Source of the DNA: Sphingomonas sp. CCH10-B3
GTDB taxonomy: Bacteria; Pseudomonadota; Alphaproteobacteria; Sphingomonadales; Sphingomonadaceae
Length of the DNA: 55,073 nucleotides
Direction: 5' to 3'
Assembly: GCF_001556185.1 (NCBI RefSeq)
Contig: NZ_LSIJ01000046.1
Location: 1 to 55,073 of the forward strand
Of this stretch, positions 18,847 through 27,180 are shown piece after piece. Made by a program: the position numbers and the translations under genes. The stretch's first letter is position 1. The number at the start of each line of letters is the position of its first letter. The notes beneath the pieces are model-generated. The model had not been told where the DNA came from, ran no database searches, and saw nothing but the letters and a program-made list of their open reading frames with translations.

Positions 18847-20396
18847 CACTGCGGCCGGGAACTGCATCAGACGCGCAAGGGCCGGTGATCTCGCTTGCCG
18901 ACGCGGCTGCCGTCAGCGAGCCGATGGTCGGCATTCCCTATGCCTTTGCCCGCCGCTTCGGGGTGGTGCTCGAACCCGGCGCGGCCGGGCATTTCTCGGT
19001 CGCCTTGCGCGAAGGTGCCGACCCCAAGGTGCTGCTCGAACTGCGCCGTCATCTCGCGCGGCCGTTCGACGTCACTTTCGCAAGTCCGGAGGATTTCGAC
19101 CGGATGCTCTCCGATCGCTATGCGATGGACGGGCAGGCAGCCGCAGCAGCAGCGGGCTCCCTCGGGCTGGGCGACGAGCTCGATCTGCTTGCCGGCAATC
19201 TGCCGACAGCGGAGGATCTGCTCGACACCGCCGACGATGCGCCGGCGATCCGGCTAATCAACGGCATCATCGCCGATGCCGCGCGCAACGGCGTGTCGGA
19301 CATCCATATCGAGCCCTATGAAAGCGGCCTCGTCGTGCGTATGCGAATCGACGGCGTGCTGCGCGAGACGCTGCGGATGCCGCCGCATGTCGCGCCCGTC
19401 GTCGTCAGCCGCATCAAGGTGATGGCGCGCCTCGACATCGCCGAACGTCGCGTGCCGCAGGACGGGCGCATGGGGCTGTCGCTCGGCGGCAAGCTGCTCG
19501 ACGTGCGCGTGTCGACCTTGCCGAGCCGCGCAGGCGAACGCGTGGTGCTGCGTATCCTCGACAAGGACAATGCCGGCATCAATCTCGACGTGCTCGGCAT
19601 GAGCCCGGCGATCAACACGATGCTGCGCACCGCCATTTCGGAGCCGAACGGCATCGTGCTGGTGACCGGGCCGACCGGCAGCGGCAAGACGACGACGCTC
19701 TATGCGGCGCTACGGCTGCTGAATGATGGCACGCGCAATATCCTGACGGTCGAGGACCCGGTCGAATATGCGATCGACGGGGTGGGACAAACGCAGGTTA
19801 ACCCCAAGGTAGGGCTGACCTTTGCTGCCGGGCTGCGCGCGATCCTGCGCCAGGATCCCGATGTCGTGATGGTCGGCGAAATCCGCGACCGCGAGACGGC
19901 GGAAATCGCCGTGCAGGCGTCGCTGACCGGCCACCTCGTGCTGTCGACGGTCCACACCAACGACGCGATTGGTGCGATCACCCGCATGCGCGACATGAAG
20001 GTCGAACCGTTCCTGCTCGCCTCCACCTTGCGCGGCGTGATCGCGCAGCGGCTGGTCCGGCGGCTGTGTCCGTCGTGCCGGCGGCCAGTGCAGGCGCAAG
20101 GCTCGGTGTCTTCGCTGCTCGGCTTCGATCCGGGGGCGATCGTCTATGAACCGGTCGGCTGCGACGAGTGCGGCGGCACCGGCTTCAAGGGTCGAATTGG
20201 CGTGTTCGAGGCGATCCGCATCGACGAGACGATCCGCCGCCTGATCAACGACGGCGGCGACGAAGCGATCATCGCCCGCCACGCCTTCATCAACGCGCCC
20301 AATCTGGGATCGGCGGCGCGGCAGATGGTCCGCGACGGCCTGACCACGCCCGAGGAAGCCGTGCGCGTGTCGCGCAGCGACATGGCCGAGGCGTAA
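18843..20396 (+). CDS. gspE: Type II secretion ATPase GspE
   Basis: Cytoplasmic hexameric ATPase that powers pseudopilus assembly. The 517-residue product starts at a GTG overlapping the gspD stop. Features in order: N-terminal GspL-binding domain, HIEPYESGLVVRMRIDG, Walker A GPTGSGKTTTLYAALR, Asp box, Walker B LRQDPDVVMVGEIRD, His box LSTVHTNDAIGAITR, and the zinc tetracysteine CPSC...CDECGGTG. All catalytic parts are present. Confidence 0.98.
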   Translation: MTLRPGTASDAQGPVISLADAAAVSEPMVGIPYAFARRFGVVLEPGAAGHFSVALREGADPKVLLELRRHLARPFDVTFASPEDFDRMLSDRYAMDGQAAAAAAGSLGLGDELDLLAGNLPTAEDLLDTADDAPAIRLINGIIADAARNGVSDIHIEPYESGLVVRMRIDGVLRETLRMPPHVAPVVVSRIKVMARLDIAERRVPQDGRMGLSLGGKLLDVRVSTLPSRAGERVVLRILDKDNAGINLDVLGMSPAINTMLRTAISEPNGIVLVTGPTGSGKTTTLYAALRLLNDGTRNILTVEDPVEYAIDGVGQTQVNPKVGLTFAAGLRAILRQDPDVVMVGEIRDRETAEIAVQASLTGHLVLSTVHTNDAIGAITRMRDMKVEPFLLASTLRGVIAQRLVRRLCPSCRRPVQAQGSVSSLLGFDPGAIVYEPVGCDECGGTGFKGRIGVFEAIRIDETIRRLINDGGDEAIIARHAFINAPNLGSAARQMVRDGLTTPEEAVRVSRSDMAEA

Positions 20397-20404
20397 GCAC
20401 CCCC

Positions 20405-21634
20405 GTGGCCGACTTTGATTACATCGCCATCGACACCGGCGGGCGTGAGAAGCGCGGCGCGGTGAAGGCCGATACGATCGAACGCGCCCAAGCCGCACTC
20501 GACGCCCGCAAACTCTATGTCGTGCGGATCGATCCGGCGAGCACCGCCGACAAGCCCGCCGCTTCGCCGTCGATCATGGCGCAGCTCGGCCGCACCCCCC
20601 GAATGTCGACCAAGCACCTGACGTTGTTTACGCGCCAGCTGGCAACGCTCAACCGGGTCAGTCCGCTCGAAGAATCGCTGCGGACGATCGTCCGCCAGAC
20701 CGAGCAGCCGCATGTCCGCGACATTGTCGGGCGCGTCCATCTCGGCGTGGTCGAGGGAAGGCGACTCGCCGAGTCGATGGCGCGCGAACCCAAGAGTTTT
20801 CCGGCGCTTTATTGCGCGATGGTTTCGGCAGGCGAGAGCTCGGGCGCGCTGCCGACAATCCTCGAACGCTTGTCGGTGCTGCTCGAGCGGCAGGCAGAAA
20901 TTCGCGGCAAGATGATCACGACGCTGGCCTATCCCGCCGTGCTCGCGGTGGTGGCAATGGCCGTTGTCGCGGCCCTGATGATCTTCGTGGTGCCGCAGGT
21001 GGTCGAGCAGTTCGACACGGTTGGCCAGCAATTGCCGCTGCTGACGCGCATCGTCATCGCGCTGTCGGCATTCCTGGCGAGCTATTGGTGGGCGATCATC
21101 CTGTTCGCAATCGTCGCGGCATTGGGGTTCCGCCAGGCGCTGCGCGAGCCGCAGATCAAGCTCGCCTTCGACAGCTGGCTGCTGCGGCTGCCGCTGCTCG
21201 GGCGCTTGCTGCGCGATCTCCACGCTGCGCGGATGGCGCGGACGCTGTCGACGATGGTCGCGAGCCGCTTGCCGCTGCTCGAAGGCCTCGCGCTTACCTC
21301 GGGCACGATCCACAATGCGCGGCTGCGGCAGGCGTCGGACGAGATCACCGATTCGATCCGCCAGGGCGGCAGCCTGTCGGCGGCGATGCGCCGCTCGAAC
21401 GTGTTTCCGCCGCTGTTGACCTATCTGGCTGCGTCGGGCGAGGCTGCGGGGCGGCTCGACGAGATGTTGGAGCGCGCGGCCGATTATCTCGAACGTGAAT
21501 TCGACCGCTTTACCGCCACGGCTTTGTCGATGCTCGAACCCGCGATCATCATCATCATGGGCGGCATTGTGGCGACGATTGTGCTATCGATCCTGCTGCC
21601 GATCCTGCAGCTCAACACTTTGGCCGGGCAATGA
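20405..21634 (+). CDS. gspF: Type II secretion inner-membrane platform protein GspF
   Basis: Polytopic platform protein contacting GspE and GspL. The GTG at 20405, eight bases after gspE, gives 409 residues, the normal length, beginning VADFDYIAIDTGGREKRG. Two copies of the T2SSF domain are visible (LTLFTRQLATLNRVSPLEESLR... and ARMARTLSTMVASRLPLLEGL...), with membrane helices around VLAVVAMAVVAALMIFVVPQ, YWWAIILFAIVAALGF and, near the end, IIIIMGGIVATIVLSILLPI. Extending the frame upstream would run inside gspE, so this start is preferred. Confidence 0.96.
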   Translation: MADFDYIAIDTGGREKRGAVKADTIERAQAALDARKLYVVRIDPASTADKPAASPSIMAQLGRTPRMSTKHLTLFTRQLATLNRVSPLEESLRTIVRQTEQPHVRDIVGRVHLGVVEGRRLAESMAREPKSFPALYCAMVSAGESSGALPTILERLSVLLERQAEIRGKMITTLAYPAVLAVVAMAVVAALMIFVVPQVVEQFDTVGQQLPLLTRIVIALSAFLASYWWAIILFAIVAALGFRQALREPQIKLAFDSWLLRLPLLGRLLRDLHAARMARTLSTMVASRLPLLEGLALTSGTIHNARLRQASDEITDSIRQGGSLSAAMRRSNVFPPLLTYLAASGEAAGRLDEMLERAADYLEREFDRFTATALSMLEPAIIIIMGGIVATIVLSILLPILQLNTLAGQ

Positions 21635-21642
21635 GGAGTATC

Positions 21643-22104
21643 ATGGTACAGCGCCCCAATCCCAACTGCCGCCGAACGGGCCGGCGTTCCCGAGAACAGG
21701 GCTTTTCGCTCGTCGAACTGATGGTAGTGATCGTCATTCTCGGCTTGCTCGCGACCATCGTCGCGCTCAACGTCATCCCGCTCGGCGATCAGGGCAAGGT
21801 CCAGAAGGCGAAGTCGGACATCGCCACGATCGAGCAGGCGCTCGAAGTCTACAAGCTCCAGCAGTTTACCTATCCGACCACGTCGGACGGGTTGCAGGCT
21901 TTGGTGTCGCCCCCGGCGTCGCTGACCGATCCGTCGCGTTACCAGAAGGGCGGCTATATCAAGAAGCTGCCCAAGGACCCCTGGGGCCGCGACTATCTCT
22001 ATTCGTCGCCGGGCACCCACGGGCAGATCGATATCTGGAGCTATGGCGCCGATGGCCGCGAAGGGGGCGAGGGCGTCGATGCCGATATTGGCAGCTGGCA
22101 ATAA
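21643..22104 (+). CDS. gspG: Major pseudopilin GspG
   Basis: Main subunit of the periplasmic pseudopilus. The class III leader ends at EQG, with cleavage before FSLVELMVVIVILGLLATIV (Glu at +5). The mature part carries the calcium-site tail ...YGADGREGGEGVDADIGSW, typical of GspG. The ATG at 21643 has AGGAG 5 bases upstream; the ATG at 21631 overlapping the gspF stop is the alternative and would add four residues. Its leader RRSREQGF is a single unit of the motif that is repeated in gspH, gspI and gspJ. Confidence 0.96.
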   Translation: MVQRPNPNCRRTGRRSREQGFSLVELMVVIVILGLLATIVALNVIPLGDQGKVQKAKSDIATIEQALEVYKLQQFTYPTTSDGLQALVSPPASLTDPSRYQKGGYIKKLPKDPWGRDYLYSSPGTHGQIDIWSYGADGREGGEGVDADIGSWQ

Positions 22105-22627
22105 CGCGTCACGGCATCGCGGCGAGGGGGGCACGCCACTTCGGCGTTCCGCCGAACACGACTTTACGCCCCGTCGGCGTTCCGCCGAACACGGCTTCAC
22201 GCTGGTCGAGCTGATGATCGTCATCGCGTTGATCGGGCTGGTGTCGGCGGCAGTGGTGCTGTCGCTGCCCGATCCGCGCGGGCGGCTGCGCGACGATGCC
22301 GAACGCTTTGCCGCGCGGGTGCGTGCCGCGCATGATCTGGCGATCGTCGAGGGGCGGTCGGTCAGCGTGTGGGTCAGCGATGGCGGCTATGGCTTTGACC
22401 AGCGGGCGGCGGGCGCATGGACGCCGGTGAGCGAAAAGCCGTTCCAGGTGACGCGCTGGGGTGACGGCATCCGCCCCCAGATTACGGCGCCATCGGGGCG
22501 CGACCGCGTGATCTTTGATTCAACCGGGCTCGGCAGCACGCCGATGACGATCCGGCTCCAGCGCGGGCGCGACGCGACGACCACCGTCAAGATCGGCATC
22601 GACGGAGCGGTGGCGATCGATGGCTGA
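22079..22627 (+). CDS. gspH: Minor pseudopilin GspH with duplicated leader motif
   Basis: Minor pseudopilin. The recognisable processing site is AEHG with cleavage before FTLVELMIVIALIGLVSAA, with Glu at +5. The leader is unusually long because an 11-residue unit (RRSAEHDFTPR, then RRSAEHGFTLV) occurs twice. The ATG at 22079 overlaps gspG by 26 bases; an ATG at 22043 would lie further inside gspG. The remaining part (DDAERFAARVRAAHDLAIVEGRSV...) is the GspH fold. Length 182 residues from this start. Confidence 0.88.
   Translation: MPILAAGNNASRHRGEGGTPLRRSAEHDFTPRRRSAEHGFTLVELMIVIALIGLVSAAVVLSLPDPRGRLRDDAERFAARVRAAHDLAIVEGRSVSVWVSDGGYGFDQRAAGAWTPVSEKPFQVTRWGDGIRPQITAPSGRDRVIFDSTGLGSTPMTIRLQRGRDATTTVKIGIDGAVAIDG
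22142..22207 (+). repeat. Two 33-bp leader repeats in gspH
   Basis: Units at 22142-22174 and 22175-22207, both starting CGGCGTTCCGCCGAACACG, differ at only a few bases. They are in frame, encoding an 11-residue unit ending in the prepilin cleavage motif. Only the second copy has the Leu-Val-Glu that a real pseudopilin needs. Confidence 0.9.
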
Positions 22628-23084
22628 GCGCCGCCCCGCCGAACCCGGCTTCACGCCCTTTTGGCGTTCCGCCGTAGACGGCTTCACGCTAATCGAAATG
22701 ATGGTGGCGCTGGCAGTGTTCAGCCTTGCGGGGCTTGCCCTGATCCGGCTGGAAGGGGCGACGATTCGCAGCGCGGCGATCCTCGATAATACGCTGATGG
22801 CGCAGATCGTCGCGCGTAACGTCGCTGTTGAGGCGCTCACCGATCTACGCCCGCCGACGCGCGGGACGATTGCGGGCACCGAAACCAACGGCGGGCGGGT
22901 ATGGCGCTGGCAGCGGCTGGCGGCACCGATCGGTGATCAGGGCGCCATGCGGATCGACGTGACCGTCACAGATCCAGATGGCAGCGCCGCAGGGCGCCTC
23001 ACCGTGATCCGCCCGCCTGCGACGGCGCCCCGCAAGCCGCGCCTGCCCCCCGGGCAGCAGCCGCCACCGGGAGGGCGGACGTGA
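22620..23084 (+). CDS. gspI: Minor pseudopilin GspI with duplicated leader motif
   Basis: Minor pseudopilin of 154 residues starting at an ATG that overlaps gspH by 8 bases. The leader runs ERRPAEPGFTPFWRSAVDG, and cleavage is expected before FTLIEMMVALAVFSLAGLAL. The leader contains an earlier, degenerate copy of the same cleavage motif (EPGFTP), which lacks the +5 Glu and the hydrophobic stretch. The mature part NTLMAQIVARNVAVEAL...WRWQRL is typical of GspI, ending in a proline-rich tail (PRLPPGQQPPPGGRT in part). Confidence 0.9.
   Translation: MAERRPAEPGFTPFWRSAVDGFTLIEMMVALAVFSLAGLALIRLEGATIRSAAILDNTLMAQIVARNVAVEALTDLRPPTRGTIAGTETNGGRVWRWQRLAAPIGDQGAMRIDVTVTDPDGSAAGRLTVIRPPATAPRKPRLPPGQQPPPGGRT
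22629..22694 (+). repeat. Two 33-bp leader repeats in gspI
   Basis: Units at 22629-22661 (diverged) and 22662-22694. The core TTCCGCCG and GACGGCTTCACGCT of the second unit match those in gspH and gspJ, and the 33-base period keeps the frame. Confidence 0.8.
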
Positions 23085-23773
23085 CCCGTCGCGCCTCCGA
23101 ACACGGCTTCACGCCCGTTCGGCGTTCCGCCGAACACGGCTTCAAGTCTCTGCGGCGTTCCGCCGAAAACGGCTTCACGCTAGTCGAAGTCATGATCTCG
23201 CTGCTGATCTTCGGCCTGCTCGCGGCGGCCGGGGTTGCCGTGCTGTCGTTCAGCGTCCGCGCGCAGGGGGTCACTCAAGCGAAGTTCGACGACATCGCCG
23301 CCTTCAGCCGCCTCAACGCCATCCTCACTGCCGATCTTGCCCAGGCATTGCCGCGCGCCACCCGTAATCCGCAAGGGGGCCCGCAGCTGCCGTTTGAAGG
23401 CGGCGTGGGGGATCCGGTGCTGGCGGTGGTGCGCGGCGGCTGGACCAATCTCGACGAAGCGCCGCGGCCCGATGTGCAGAAGGTCGAATATCGGCTGCGC
23501 GGTGGTGCGATCGAGCGGGTTGCCTATCCCATGCTCGACGGTGCCGATCCACTGCCGCCTGCCGTCTTGCTCGGTGGCGTCGATCAGGTCGCGCTTCGCT
23601 TCCGCATCAATGGTGCTTGGAGTGATCGTTGGCAGTCGAAGCCCGAGGCGCCACTGCCCGAAGCGCTCGAAATGCAGATCGGCCGGCGCGACGGGCGTCG
23701 CTACCGGCTCGTGATGCTGGTCGGCACCGGCTATGCGCCGCCGCTACCCGAAGGACCGGGCAGTGGCCAATAG
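23081..23773 (+). CDS. gspJ: Minor pseudopilin GspJ with triplicated leader motif
   Basis: Minor pseudopilin of 230 residues from a GTG that overlaps the gspI stop (GTGA). Its leader carries three 11-residue units: RRASEHGFTPV, then RRSAEHGFKSL, then RRSAENGFTLV. The processing site is AENG before FTLVEVMISLLIFGLLAAA. The mature part (FDDIAAFSRLNAILTADLAQALPRA..., VEYRLRGGAIERV) fits GspJ, which caps the pseudopilus with GspI and GspK. Confidence 0.92.
   Translation: MTRRASEHGFTPVRRSAEHGFKSLRRSAENGFTLVEVMISLLIFGLLAAAGVAVLSFSVRAQGVTQAKFDDIAAFSRLNAILTADLAQALPRATRNPQGGPQLPFEGGVGDPVLAVVRGGWTNLDEAPRPDVQKVEYRLRGGAIERVAYPMLDGADPLPPAVLLGGVDQVALRFRINGAWSDRWQSKPEAPLPEALEMQIGRRDGRRYRLVMLVGTGYAPPLPEGPGSGQ
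23087..23185 (+). repeat. Three 33-bp leader repeats in gspJ
   Basis: Units at 23087-23119, 23120-23152 and 23153-23185; the last two begin with CGGCGTTCCGCCGAA. The same DNA unit occurs in gspH and gspI, so the sequence has spread between neighbouring genes, probably by recombination or slippage, since each copy remains in frame. Confidence 0.92.
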
Positions 23774-24752
23774 GACGCCCCCGCATGAACGCGGCGCCGC
23801 GCTGCTGACGGTGTTGCTGCTCGTTGCTGTGATCGCGGTGTTGGCCGGACATGCGCTGGAGCGGATGCGGCTGGCGACTCGCCTCGGCGCGAACAGCGTG
23901 GCGATTGATCAGGCGCGCGCCTTTGCGATGGCCGCTGAAACCGCGGCGATGGTGCGGATCAATTCGGTGCTCGCCCGCGATGCGGCGCGCGTGACGCTGC
24001 AAGGCGATTGGGCGGGCAAGCCCTATCCGCTGCCGGTGCCCGGCGGCATCGCCACTGCGACGGCGACCGATGGCGGCAATTGCTTCAACCTCAACGGCCT
24101 TGTCCAGCAGAGCGATGTCGACACATTGGTGACGCGGCCGGCGTCGGTCGACCAGTTCGGTCGGCTGATGCGCTTGATCGGCATCCCTGATCAGCAGTCG
24201 CGTGAGATTGCCGCCGCAGCCGCCGACTGGATCGACACCGACAATATCCGCCAGACCGATGGCGGCGAGGACTCCGATTATTCGGGCTTCATCCCGCGCT
24301 ATCTGCCAGCGAATGCGATGATGGCCGACCCCAGCGAATTGCGCGCCGTGAAAGGAATGAGCCCGGCGATCTATGCCAAGCTGCGGCCGTGGGTCTGTGC
24401 GCTGCCGGTCGCCAAGCCGACGCGGATCAACGTCAACACATTGCTGCCCGAACAGGCGCCATTGCTCGCCATGCTGCTGCCCGATACGCTCGATATCGGG
24501 CGGGCGCGTGCGGTTTTGCTTGAACGGCCGCCGCAGGGCTTTACCAGCACGGTTGCCTTCTGGCAGGGGGCGGCGCTGAAGGGGACGACGGCAGGCCCCG
24601 AAGTGCAGCAGCAGACGGCAGTAACCACGCAGTGGTTCGGCTTGAAGATCGACGTGGCATTGGGGGGCACGCAGTTGACGCAAACCGCGCTCATCGACGC
24701 GACCGAGCCGCCGGTTCGGCTGGTCTCGCGCGCGTGGAGCGATCCGTCGTGA
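23763..24752 (+). CDS. gspK: Minor pseudopilin GspK
   Basis: The largest minor pseudopilin, at the pseudopilus tip. The GTG at 23763 overlaps gspJ by 11 bases and gives 329 residues. The leader ends HERG, followed by AALLTVLLLVAVIAVLAG, without the +5 Glu, as is normal for GspK. The insert domain has AADWIDTDN (the calcium-binding and helical region), LRAVKGMSPAIYAKLRPWVCALP and NVNTLLPEQAPLLAML. Unlike gspH, gspI and gspJ, its leader has no tandem repeat. An ATG at 23733 is a possible longer start. Confidence 0.92.
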   Translation: MANRTPPHERGAALLTVLLLVAVIAVLAGHALERMRLATRLGANSVAIDQARAFAMAAETAAMVRINSVLARDAARVTLQGDWAGKPYPLPVPGGIATATATDGGNCFNLNGLVQQSDVDTLVTRPASVDQFGRLMRLIGIPDQQSREIAAAAADWIDTDNIRQTDGGEDSDYSGFIPRYLPANAMMADPSELRAVKGMSPAIYAKLRPWVCALPVAKPTRINVNTLLPEQAPLLAMLLPDTLDIGRARAVLLERPPQGFTSTVAFWQGAALKGTTAGPEVQQQTAVTTQWFGLKIDVALGGTQLTQTALIDATEPPVRLVSRAWSDPS

Positions 24753-25831
24753 TGGCGCGCGCGCTGTTCCTGCCGAGCTCGTCCGAAGCCTCGCACCGCT
24801 GGATCGCGATCGATGGCGACACCATTGTCGCGCGCGGGGAGGGGGTGCCGGAGGCTGACGATGTACCGCTGACGGTGATCGTGCCCGCCGAAGACGTAAC
24901 GCTGCACTGGGCCGACGTGCCGGCGCGATCGACCGCGCAAGCGGTGGCGGCGGCGCGACTGCTCGTCACCGATGCGAGTGCGACGCCCATCACCGACCTG
25001 CATGTCGCGGTCGGCGACGAAGGGACCGATGACAAACCGATTGGCGTCGTGGCGTCGCAGCGGATGCGCGACTGGCTGGCGGGCCTCGCCGAGCGAGGGC
25101 TCGACCCGCAGGCCATGATCCCGGCGCCAATGCTGTTGCCGCGCCCGACCGAAGGCTATGTCCGTGCCGATTTCGGCGGTGACGGGGTCGTGCGCGGCCC
25201 GGCGAGCGGCTTTGCCGACGAACCCGGCCTGACCAAGATCGTCACCGGCGGTGTCGCGCCCAGCGTGATCGATCGTGACGCGCTCGAAAAGGCCGTGGTC
25301 GCGGCAATCGCGCGACCCGCGCTCGATCTGCGCCAGGGTGCCTTTGCCCGGCGCGAAGCGATTTCGTTCGACTGGGGTGTGGCGCGTCGCGCCGGTTGGC
25401 TGGTTGCGGCGATCCTGCTGGTCACGCTTGCAATCGCGCTGGTCGAAATCGCGCGCTACAGCTTTGCCGCCGACGAACTCACCCGCAAGAGCGACCTGAT
25501 CGCGCGCGGCGGCTTGCCGCGTGGCGAGACGGTCAACGATGCCGGCCGCCAGCTCGATGCCCGGCTCGTGCGGCTGCGCGGCGGCGGGATCGGTTTCAGC
25601 GCAACAGCGGCAATCGTTTTCGACGCAATCCGCAGTGTCCCGGGCAGCGAACTTCGCGCGCTGTCGTTCGATGCGGCAGGCAAGATGCGCGCATCGCTGG
25701 TGACGCAGAATGAGGGGCAAGTGACCGATCTGATCAACCGCATCCGCGCGCGCGGGCTGGTGGTGACGCCGAGCACTTTTTCGGGTGGCAATGGTCGCGT
25801 GTCGGGTGACCTGACGGTGACCCCGCGATGA
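24752..25831 (+). CDS. gspL: Type II secretion protein GspL
   Basis: Inner-membrane protein that anchors GspE. The ATG at 24752 overlaps the gspK stop by one base and yields 359 residues. The N-terminal cytoplasmic actin-like domain (RWIAIDGDTIVARGEGVPEADD...VIVPAEDVTLHWADVP) is followed by one membrane helix (AGWLVAAILLVTLAIALVEI, near residue 212) and a small periplasmic ferredoxin-like domain (IRSVPGSELRALSFDAAGKM). It is slightly shorter than enterobacterial GspL. Confidence 0.9.
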   Translation: MARALFLPSSSEASHRWIAIDGDTIVARGEGVPEADDVPLTVIVPAEDVTLHWADVPARSTAQAVAAARLLVTDASATPITDLHVAVGDEGTDDKPIGVVASQRMRDWLAGLAERGLDPQAMIPAPMLLPRPTEGYVRADFGGDGVVRGPASGFADEPGLTKIVTGGVAPSVIDRDALEKAVVAAIARPALDLRQGAFARREAISFDWGVARRAGWLVAAILLVTLAIALVEIARYSFAADELTRKSDLIARGGLPRGETVNDAGRQLDARLVRLRGGGIGFSATAAIVFDAIRSVPGSELRALSFDAAGKMRASLVTQNEGQVTDLINRIRARGLVVTPSTFSGGNGRVSGDLTVTPR

Positions 25832-26307
25832 CGGCCAGCCAGCGCCAATGGTTTGCAGGGCTGAGCCCGCGCGAAAAATGGCTGGTACTGACGGCCGCCG
25901 TGCTGGCCGTGCTGACGTTCATTTGGTTTGCGGTGATCCGCCCGGTGAACGACGCCCTTGCTGGCGCCAAATCGCGCCACACCACCGCCGTGCTGCGGCT
26001 GGCCGCGACCGAAAGCCAGATGGCGGCGCTCAAGCCGCTGCTCCAGGCCGGCGCGCCGGCAATGACCGGGACGCTTGAGGCAACCGTGCGTGACCGTGCG
26101 ACCCAGGCCGGCTTCGTGCTGACGACGGTGTCGCCGCAGACCAACAATGCGCTGCTGATCGGCATTGCCTCTGCCAAGCCGGCGGCGCTGTTCGGCTGGA
26201 TCGCCGACATGGAGCGCGACGGCTTCATCGTCGATTCGCTGTCGACGACCGACAATGGCGACCACACGATCTCGGCGCAGATCACCTGGAAGCTGCGGGG
26301 CATCTGA
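25828..26307 (+). CDS. gspM: Type II secretion protein GspM
   Basis: A 159-residue partner of GspL. It begins MTASQRQWFAGLSPREKWL, has one membrane helix (VLTAAVLAVLTFIWFAVIRP) and then a periplasmic coiled and ferredoxin-like part. SPREKWLV just before the helix is a common GspM feature. It overlaps gspL by ATGA and gspN by one base. Confidence 0.9.
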   Translation: MTASQRQWFAGLSPREKWLVLTAAVLAVLTFIWFAVIRPVNDALAGAKSRHTTAVLRLAATESQMAALKPLLQAGAPAMTGTLEATVRDRATQAGFVLTTVSPQTNNALLIGIASAKPAALFGWIADMERDGFIVDSLSTTDNGDHTISAQITWKLRGI

Positions 26308-27029
26308 TGCGGATCCGGCTGACCACCAAGCCGCTGGTGCTGTTCGGGGCGATGCTCGTCGTGGCACTGATCGCGACCTTTCCGATGCGCTTGGCGCTTG
26401 CCTTGACGGGGCTCGGCAATGCCGGGCTTTCGGCACGGTCTTCAGTCGGACCGGTATGGTTCGCGACGCTGCGCGAAGTGCATTTCGGCAACGTCGAGCT
26501 CGGCGATGTCCACGCCTTTCTGTCGCCATGGCAATTGTTCGTCGGGCGCGCGCGGGTCGATCTTACCGGGCCGCCGCCGGTTGCGGGCGAAGCGCTGCGC
26601 GCCGGGATCAGCGTGTCGCGGCACAGCATCGGCGTTGATGACGTCACCGCCAGCGTCGCGCCCGGCGATGTCTTCGCGCCGTTGCCGGTGACCAAGCTCG
26701 ATCTTGGCGACGTGACCGTTCGCTTCGAAAATGGCGCCTGCCAGCAAGCCGACGGTCGCGTGAAGGCCGAGCTGGGCGGTGGTCTGGCCGGGCTCGCGCT
26801 GGCGCAGGGGATGAGCGGCAATGCGCGCTGCGAGGGCGGGGCGCTGCTGGTGCCGCTCGCCAGCGCCTCTGGCAATGAGCGGGTGCGGCTGCTGGTGCAG
26901 GGGGACGGGCGCTACCGCGCCGAACTGCTCGTCGCGCCAACCGATGCGGCCGTGACCGAGCGGCTGGTCGCGAGTGGATTTCGGGCCGACAACGACGGCT
27001 ACCGGCTTTCGGTCGAAGGGCGTTTTTGA
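26307..27029 (+). CDS. gspN: Type II secretion protein GspN
   Basis: A 240-residue accessory inner-membrane protein with one N-terminal helix (PLVLFGAMLVVALIATFPMR) and a periplasmic domain reading TGLGNAGLSARSSVGPVWF, LGDVHAFLSPWQL and LPVTKLDLGDVTVRFENGACQ, as in GspN. It closes the operon. No gspO prepilin peptidase follows, so the peptidase must be encoded elsewhere. Confidence 0.9.
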   Translation: MRIRLTTKPLVLFGAMLVVALIATFPMRLALALTGLGNAGLSARSSVGPVWFATLREVHFGNVELGDVHAFLSPWQLFVGRARVDLTGPPPVAGEALRAGISVSRHSIGVDDVTASVAPGDVFAPLPVTKLDLGDVTVRFENGACQQADGRVKAELGGGLAGLALAQGMSGNARCEGGALLVPLASASGNERVRLLVQGDGRYRAELLVAPTDAAVTERLVASGFRADNDGYRLSVEGRF

Positions 27030-27076
27030 TAGGGTTGACGCTGCCCCGTTGGGACCGCTAGTGGCGCGGCCTTCAT

Positions 27077-27154
27077 GGCGACCGTAGTTCAATTGGTTAG
27101 AGCGCCGGCTTGTGATGCCGGAAGTTGCGGGTTCAAGTCCCGTCGGTCGCCCCA
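27077..27154 (+). tRNA. tRNA-His (GTG)
   Basis: The acceptor GCGACCG pairs with CGGTCGC, with the extra 5' G (27077) opposite C73 that is the identity mark of tRNA-His. The anticodon loop CTTGTGATG carries GTG, the T arm is GCGGGTTCAAGTCCCGT, and the CCA end (27152-27154) is encoded. Confidence 0.96.
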
Positions 27155-27180
27155 CTTTCCGCACCCTTGGGGGGTCACGC

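Noticed and set aside
22142..23185. CRISPR-like array in the gsp genes
   Set aside because: The 33-bp units abut with no spacers and stay in frame within leader peptides of three genes; no cas genes are present.
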